Origin: Collinsella aerofaciens
Lineage (GTDB): Bacteria; Actinomycetota; Coriobacteriia; Coriobacteriales; Coriobacteriaceae
NCBI GenBank assembly: GCA_008668235.1
Contig: RQCP01000056.1
Location: 1-8,685, forward strand
DNA length: 8,685 nt
Reading direction: 5' to 3'
Each line of letters starts with the position of its first letter. Position 1 is the stretch's first letter. The notes under the pieces were generated by a model. The model worked only from the letters and a program-made list of their open reading frames with translations. It searched no databases and had not been told where the DNA came from. Below, one piece after another: positions 5,663-8,685 of the stretch. A program made the translations under genes and the position numbers.

Positions 5663-5725
5663 GATGACCAGGTGATCCTCTACAGGATCGTCAAGGTTTC
5701 CGTGGGGTACCCGTTGGGTACTTAG
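5639..5725 (+). CDS. Possible 28-aa microprotein
   Basis: A plus-strand GTG at 5639 has AGGAG (5627-5631) seven bases upstream and opens a 28-codon frame to TAG at 5723-5725. The translation contains TDDDQVILYRIVKVSVGYPL, and about four in five of the codons from TDDDQ onward end in G or C, as in the real genes. The frame extends to a GTG at 5585 (46 aa), but that start lacks a ribosome-binding site. It overlaps the carrier's stop codon convergently, and its start lies inside a hairpin. I do not recognise it. It may be a real small gene, a gene remnant or chance within structured DNA. Confidence 0.2.
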   Translation: MGLPHRTDDDQVILYRIVKVSVGYPLGT

Positions 5726-7200
5726 ATCAACACGCAGGCGACGGTCAGGATGATGGCGCAGACGACAGAGAGCGCGACGATGAGCTTAAGGGCAAACTTG
5801 AGCCAGGTCGTCCACTCGATCTTGGCCAGGGCGAGACCGCCCATGATGGCGCCGGAGGTCGGGGTGAACAGGTTCACGACACCGATGGCGGCGGAGAAGA
5901 TCATGACCATGACCTCGGGCGAGAAGCCGAGCTTAACAGCCAACGGTCCCATGATGGGCATGGAGCCGGTGGCCATACCGGAGGTCGAGGGGATCAGGAA
6001 GGACAGGCCGAAGTAGACCAGGAAGCTCATGGGAGCGAAGATCACGCCGGACAGGCCAGCCAGGGCATTGGCGGCAGCGTCGAGGACGAAGACGTCGAGG
6101 CCGGTGTTAGCCATGAGGACGGAGATACCACGGGCGAGGGCGATGACGAGAACAACGGACATCATGTCGGCAGCGCCGGTGATAAAGGTGTTAACGATCT
6201 GCTTCTCGGACAGGCCACCGATGATACCGATCAGGACGGCCATAAGGAAGAACCAGGTGGAAGCCTCGTCGAAGTACCACTGGCCAATGGGCAGGCCGGT
6301 GATCAGGGCAGACCAGCCCTGGACGACGGCGTTACCATCGGCGTCGTAGACAGCGCCAGCGTCGAAGAAGTTAGCGACGCCCTCGTTGAGGTCGGCCAGC
6401 GGAATGAAGCCGACGATCATGACGACGAAGGTGAAGGCGAAGGCAATCAGAACACCCTTCTGACGACCGGTGAGCTTGACCTCCTTGTGGACCTCGGAAG
6501 CAGCCTTGCCGTGAGCCTCTTCGGCGTCCTTGAGCTCCTGCATCGACAGGATGGTGGAACCCTTGTCAGCCTTGACCTTCTTGGCGTAGCTCATCACGAA
6601 GAAGATGGACATAGCGGTAGTGACAATCCACAGGACGGCACCGAGGCCGATGATGATGGACTGGTTGACCTCAATGCCAACGCCGGTCAGAGCGTCGACG
6701 GCAGCGCCGACGGCGAACGGGTTAACCGTGGAGCCCAGGCAGCCGCAGCCAGCGCCGAGCAGGACGGTAGCGGCACCGACCATGGGGTCGAAGCCAGCGG
6801 CCATCATGGTAGCGGCGAGCAGGGCGTAGAAGGGAACGGTCTCCTCGCACATACCATAGGTGGTACCACCGAGGGAGAAGATGAGCATCAGCACGGGAAT
6901 GAGCATAATCTCGTTGCCCTTAAGCTTCTGCACCAGAACGGCGATGCCGTTGTCCAGGGCGCCGGTCTCGGTCATCATACCGAGGAAGCCGCCCAAGATC
7001 ATAACGAAGAGGCAGACGGGCAGAGCGTCAGCGAAGCCCTTAATCGGGGCGGTGCAGAAATCGCTCAGACGGGCGGCAGTAACCGCGCCGCCGGACGTGC
7101 CGGAGACGATAACGGTAATCACTGCGACAATTGCCAGCAGAGCAAGAAGAATGGTGAACGATGAAGGCATACCGCGCTTTTTCTTAGCGGTCTCAGTCAT
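5722..7200 (-). CDS. arcD: YfcC-family carrier, probable arginine/ornithine antiporter ArcD
   Basis: An integral membrane transporter of 492 aa in the YfcC/DcuC-like superfamily, whose ADI-linked members (for example in streptococci) exchange arginine for ornithine. About 12 hydrophobic segments are visible, with a charged cytoplasmic linker in the middle (about residues 205-250). SLGGTTYGMCEETVPFYAL and FLIPSTSGMATGSMPIMGPL are family hallmark loops. The substrate is inferred from position directly behind arcA and arcB; sequence alone cannot exclude another amino acid. Three ATGs compete (7227, 7209, 7200). AAGGGGG ends 10 bases before 7200 but only 1 base before 7209, so 7200, giving MTETAKKKRGMPSS, is preferred. 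A terminator precedes it and a bipartite stem-loop sits in its leader, so its level may be set separately from arcAB. Confidence 0.85.
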   Translation of the reverse strand: MTETAKKKRGMPSSFTILLALLAIVAVITVIVSGTSGGAVTAARLSDFCTAPIKGFADALPVCLFVMILGGFLGMMTETGALDNGIAVLVQKLKGNEIMLIPVLMLIFSLGGTTYGMCEETVPFYALLAATMMAAGFDPMVGAATVLLGAGCGCLGSTVNPFAVGAAVDALTGVGIEVNQSIIIGLGAVLWIVTTAMSIFFVMSYAKKVKADKGSTILSMQELKDAEEAHGKAASEVHKEVKLTGRQKGVLIAFAFTFVVMIVGFIPLADLNEGVANFFDAGAVYDADGNAVVQGWSALITGLPIGQWYFDEASTWFFLMAVLIGIIGGLSEKQIVNTFITGAADMMSVVLVIALARGISVLMANTGLDVFVLDAAANALAGLSGVIFAPMSFLVYFGLSFLIPSTSGMATGSMPIMGPLAVKLGFSPEVMVMIFSAAIGVVNLFTPTSGAIMGGLALAKIEWTTWLKFALKLIVALSVVCAIILTVACVLI

Positions 7201-7233
7201 AGTTCTCATCCCCCCTTCATAAATCATTTACTG

Positions 7234-7284
7234 ATCTCGCCAGAAGCGGCTCTTCCGTGCCGTGCCTGCCGCTTGATGCGAGAT
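7234..7284 (-). promoter_or_regulatory. Bipartite stem-loop in the arcD leader
   Basis: ATCTCGC (7234-7240) pairs with GCGAGAT (7278-7284). After a symmetric 3x3 internal loop, AAGCGGC (7244-7250) pairs with GCCGCTT (7268-7274) in the same register. The 17-base apical loop contains two ACGG copies. The structure lies between the arcB terminator and the arcD ribosome-binding site, about 33 bases before the chosen start. It might be an RNA regulatory element, a processing or stability hairpin, or an operator. It does not match a riboswitch that I know. Confidence 0.4.
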
Positions 7285-7295
7285 TATTACCAGAT

Positions 7296-7332
7296 AAAAC
7301 CGCTCGGGGTGTGCAGCAATACACCCCGAGCG
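7296..7332 (-). terminator. Intrinsic terminator after arcB
   Basis: CGCTCGGGGTGT (7301-7312) and ACACCCCGAGCG (7321-7332) make a 12-bp perfect stem with an 8-base loop. G and then TTTT (7299-7296) follow on the minus strand. It lies 15 bases past the arcB stop codon and should reduce or block read-through from arcAB into arcD. Confidence 0.9.
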
Positions 7333-7347
7333 AGATGCTAGATGCTC

Positions 7348-8343
7348 TTACTTGAGCGTGGCGTACATGACAGCCTTGATGGTGTGCATGCGGTTCTCGG
7401 CCTCGTCGAAGACCTTGGAAGCGGGGCTCTCGAAGACCTCGTCGGTGACCTCCTGCTCGGTGATGCCGAACTGCTCGCACTTCTCGGCGCCAATGGTGGT
7501 GTTGGTGTCGTGGAAGCTGGGCAGGCAGTGCAGGAAGATGGCACCCGGGTTGGCCATAGCCATGACCTCGGAGGTGACACGATACGGGGTGAGCTGAGCG
7601 ATGCGCTCGGCCCAGACCTCGTCGGGCTCGCCCATGGAGACCCACACGTCGGTGTAGATAACGTCGGCACCGGTGACGCCGTCCTTGACGTCGGTGGTCA
7701 GCTTGATGGTGCAGCCGTTAGCCTCGGCGATGGGTTTGCAGGCCTCGATGACGTCGTCAGCGGGCATGCACTCCTCGGGGCCGCAGGCCACGAAGTTCAT
7801 GCCGAGCTTGGAGCAGACGACCATGAGGGAGCGAGCGACATTGTTCTTGCAGTCGCCCATGAAGACGAGGGTCTTGCCCTTGATGTCGTAGTTGAAGTTC
7901 TCCTGGACGGTCAGGATGTCGGCGAGCATCTGGGTGGGGTGCCACTCGGTGGTCAGGCCGTTCCACACGGGCACGCCGGACTTAGCAGCGAGCTCCTCGA
8001 CGTCGTCCTGGGCAAAGCCACGGAACTCGATGCCGTCATACATGCGGCCGAGAACGCGGGCAGTGTCCTCGATGGACTCCTTCTTGCCCATCTGCGACGA
8101 ACCCGGATCGAGGTAGGTGACGCCCATGCCCAGATCCATGCCGCCGACCTCGAAGGCGCAGCGGGTACGAGTAGAGGTCTTCTGGAAGAGCAGAACGATG
8201 TTCTTGCCCTCGAGATAGCGGTGCGGAACGCCAGCGCGCTTCATATCCTTGAAGTTCTTGGAAAGCTTGAGCAGGTACTCGATCTCCTCGGTGGTGAGGT
8301 CGAGAAGCTTGAGGAAGCTACGGCCGGAAAGGTTAACACCCAT
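7348..8343 (-). CDS. arcB/argF: Ornithine carbamoyltransferase (catabolic)
   Basis: Interconverts citrulline plus phosphate with ornithine plus carbamoyl phosphate in the cytoplasm. Here it probably runs in the catabolic (phosphorolytic) direction, because it sits between arcA and the YfcC carrier. The protein is 331 aa, normal for the family. Carbamoyl-phosphate binding motif STRTR is at 57-61 (QKTSTRTRCAFEV). DPGSSQMGKKES (79-90), FRGF (107-110), HPTQMLAD (135-142), the ornithine-loop SMG (236-238) and HCLPSFHD (272-279, with C273) are all intact. The ATG at 8343 has AAAGGA eight bases upstream. The spacing to arcA is about 100 bases with two hairpins. Anabolic argF is the alternative reading; motifs do not separate the two, only context does. 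Confidence 0.96.
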   Translation of the reverse strand: MGVNLSGRSFLKLLDLTTEEIEYLLKLSKNFKDMKRAGVPHRYLEGKNIVLLFQKTSTRTRCAFEVGGMDLGMGVTYLDPGSSQMGKKESIEDTARVLGRMYDGIEFRGFAQDDVEELAAKSGVPVWNGLTTEWHPTQMLADILTVQENFNYDIKGKTLVFMGDCKNNVARSLMVVCSKLGMNFVACGPEECMPADDVIEACKPIAEANGCTIKLTTDVKDGVTGADVIYTDVWVSMGEPDEVWAERIAQLTPYRVTSEVMAMANPGAIFLHCLPSFHDTNTTIGAEKCEQFGITEQEVTDEVFESPASKVFDEAENRMHTIKAVMYATLK

Positions 8344-8369
8344 GGTTTGATTCCTTTCGAAGAAATGAA

Positions 8370-8377
8370 TTACGTAA
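8370..8377. promoter_or_regulatory. TTACGTAA palindrome before arcB
   Basis: An 8-bp perfect palindrome lies in an AT-rich patch 27 bases upstream of the arcB start. It could be part of an operator, and arginine operons are often controlled by ArgR. It matches the ARG-box consensus poorly, so the assignment is only a suggestion. Confidence 0.2.
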
Positions 8378-8388
8378 GTATTAGTGGT

Positions 8389-8436
8389 GCCCGTTTAACG
8401 GGCGAAGCCGGTGCGGTTGTAGGGGGACCGCACCGG
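8389..8436 (-). promoter_or_regulatory. Two tandem hairpins between arcA and arcB
   Basis: CCGGTGCGGT (8408-8417) pairs with ACCGCACCGG (8427-8436), 10 bp with a 9-base loop. GCCCGT (8389-8394) pairs with ACGGGC (8398-8403), 6 bp with a 3-base loop. Neither is followed by a U tract on the minus strand, so complete termination is unlikely. Such hairpins commonly protect the upstream message or mark processing sites, and could set the arcA to arcB ratio. Confidence 0.5.
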
Positions 8437-8448
8437 AAACGGAAAGAC

Positions 8449-8685
8449 TTAGAGGTCCTCGCGCCAGAAGCGCATGCTCATGCAGCGCGGGCCGCCGCGG
8501 CCGCGGGAGAGCTCGGCGGAGGGCACGACGAGCAGGTCCAGGCCCTCCTTGTACAGCACGTCGGTGGTGACGGTGTTGCGGGCGTAGACGCAGCTCTTGC
8601 CGGGCTCGATGCACAGGGGGTTGGCGCCGTCGTTCCACTGCTCGCGGGAGGCCGCGATCGGGTCGCCGCCGCCGCAGGGGATCAG
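8449..8685 (-). CDS. arcA: Arginine deiminase, C-terminal part
   Basis: Hydrolyses arginine to citrulline and ammonia, the first step of the ADI pathway. Only the last 78 codons are present; the gene runs off the right edge. The segment reads LIPCGGGDPIAASREQWNDG at its start, then NPLCIEPGK, YARNTVT and SRGRGGPRCMSM, and ends in RFWREDL. REQWNDGAN and the GGPRCMSM block are arginine deiminase signatures. The cysteine of the latter (residue 68 of the visible part) is the expected catalytic nucleophile that forms the amidino-enzyme intermediate. The stop is TAA at 8451-8449. All 78 sense codons end in G or C, clearly more extreme than arcB next door. arcB follows about 105 bases later. Confidence 0.95.
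   Translation of the reverse strand: MIPCGGGDPIAASREQWNDGANPLCIEPGKSCVYARNTVTTDVLYKEGLDLLVVPSAELSRGRGGPRCMSMRFWREDL

Larger units (their letters stand above)
5222..5721. other. 500-base structured intergenic region
   Basis: No protein-coding gene can be called with confidence here. In minus-strand order it contains a small hairpin (5721-5707), stems at 5662-5631, 5619-5589 and 5580-5554, a terminator (5511-5470), a stem at 5447-5413, a 69-base palindrome (5364-5296) and the DUF1846 promoter (5254-5228). Most stems are perfect or become perfect with G-U pairs in minus-strand RNA. The density of inverted repeats is far above that of other gaps in the window. The region probably combines the carrier's 3' end with dispersed palindromic elements. 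Confidence 0.6.

Noticed and set aside
5554..5665. Possible tRNA or other stable RNA because of stacked stems and a GGTTCG string
   Set aside because: No cloverleaf can be drawn: no acceptor stem, D-loop or CCA-compatible end, and the GGTTCG belongs to a simple palindrome.
6487..7164. 225-codon plus-strand frame opposite the carrier gene
   Set aside because: The His/Gly/Asp/Glu-rich translation is the expected mirror of hydrophobic membrane-protein codons; there is no independent support.
1..8685. CRISPR array, defence island or other novel system
   Set aside because: There are no regularly spaced direct repeats and no Cas, toxin-antitoxin, restriction or phage genes; the coding content is metabolic and housekeeping.

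Overview
The window is a GC-rich bacterial chromosome segment (about 60% GC by eye, with strongly G/C-ending codons). Every confidently called gene lies on the minus strand, so the natural reading direction is from high to low coordinates. Protein style, gene order and codon use suggest an anaerobic gut actinobacterium of class Coriobacteriia, most like Collinsella. That assignment rests on recognition, not on a search.

Right part (5585-8685): an arginine deiminase (ADI) catabolic cluster in the order arcA (only its last 78 codons are in the window), catabolic ornithine carbamoyltransferase (arcB/argF), then a YfcC-family membrane carrier that is the probable arginine/ornithine antiporter. 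Arginine is imported, deiminated to citrulline, split to ornithine plus carbamoyl phosphate, and ornithine is exchanged for more arginine. No carbamate kinase gene (arcC) follows the carrier. Two hairpins separate arcA from arcB, a strong terminator follows arcB, and a bipartite stem-loop sits in the carrier's leader.

Middle (5222-5721): about 500 bases without a recognised gene but packed with inverted repeats. They include a 69-base near-perfect palindrome whose only mismatches all become G-U pairs in a minus-strand transcript, a likely bidirectional terminator, and several smaller stems. A tiny plus-strand ORF with a good ribosome-binding site overlaps the carrier's stop codon.

Left-middle (2931-5190): a DUF1846-family protein of unknown function with its own promoter and terminator, then a 112-residue winged-helix DNA-binding protein of unknown target with its own terminator, then the pyrG promoter and leader.

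Left (328-2933): pyrG (CTP synthase) followed after 2 bases by xerD (tyrosine recombinase for chromosome dimer resolution). The association of pyrG with xerD is also known in other actinobacteria. The pair ends at a terminator with a 20-bp perfect stem. The first 70 bases look like the upstream region of another minus-strand gene just outside the window, with a LexA-like box.

I found no tRNA, rRNA, CRISPR array, transposase or prophage gene. The genes themselves are mostly familiar. The unexplained content is in the intergenic structured DNA, the unidentified winged-helix protein and the DUF1846 protein.
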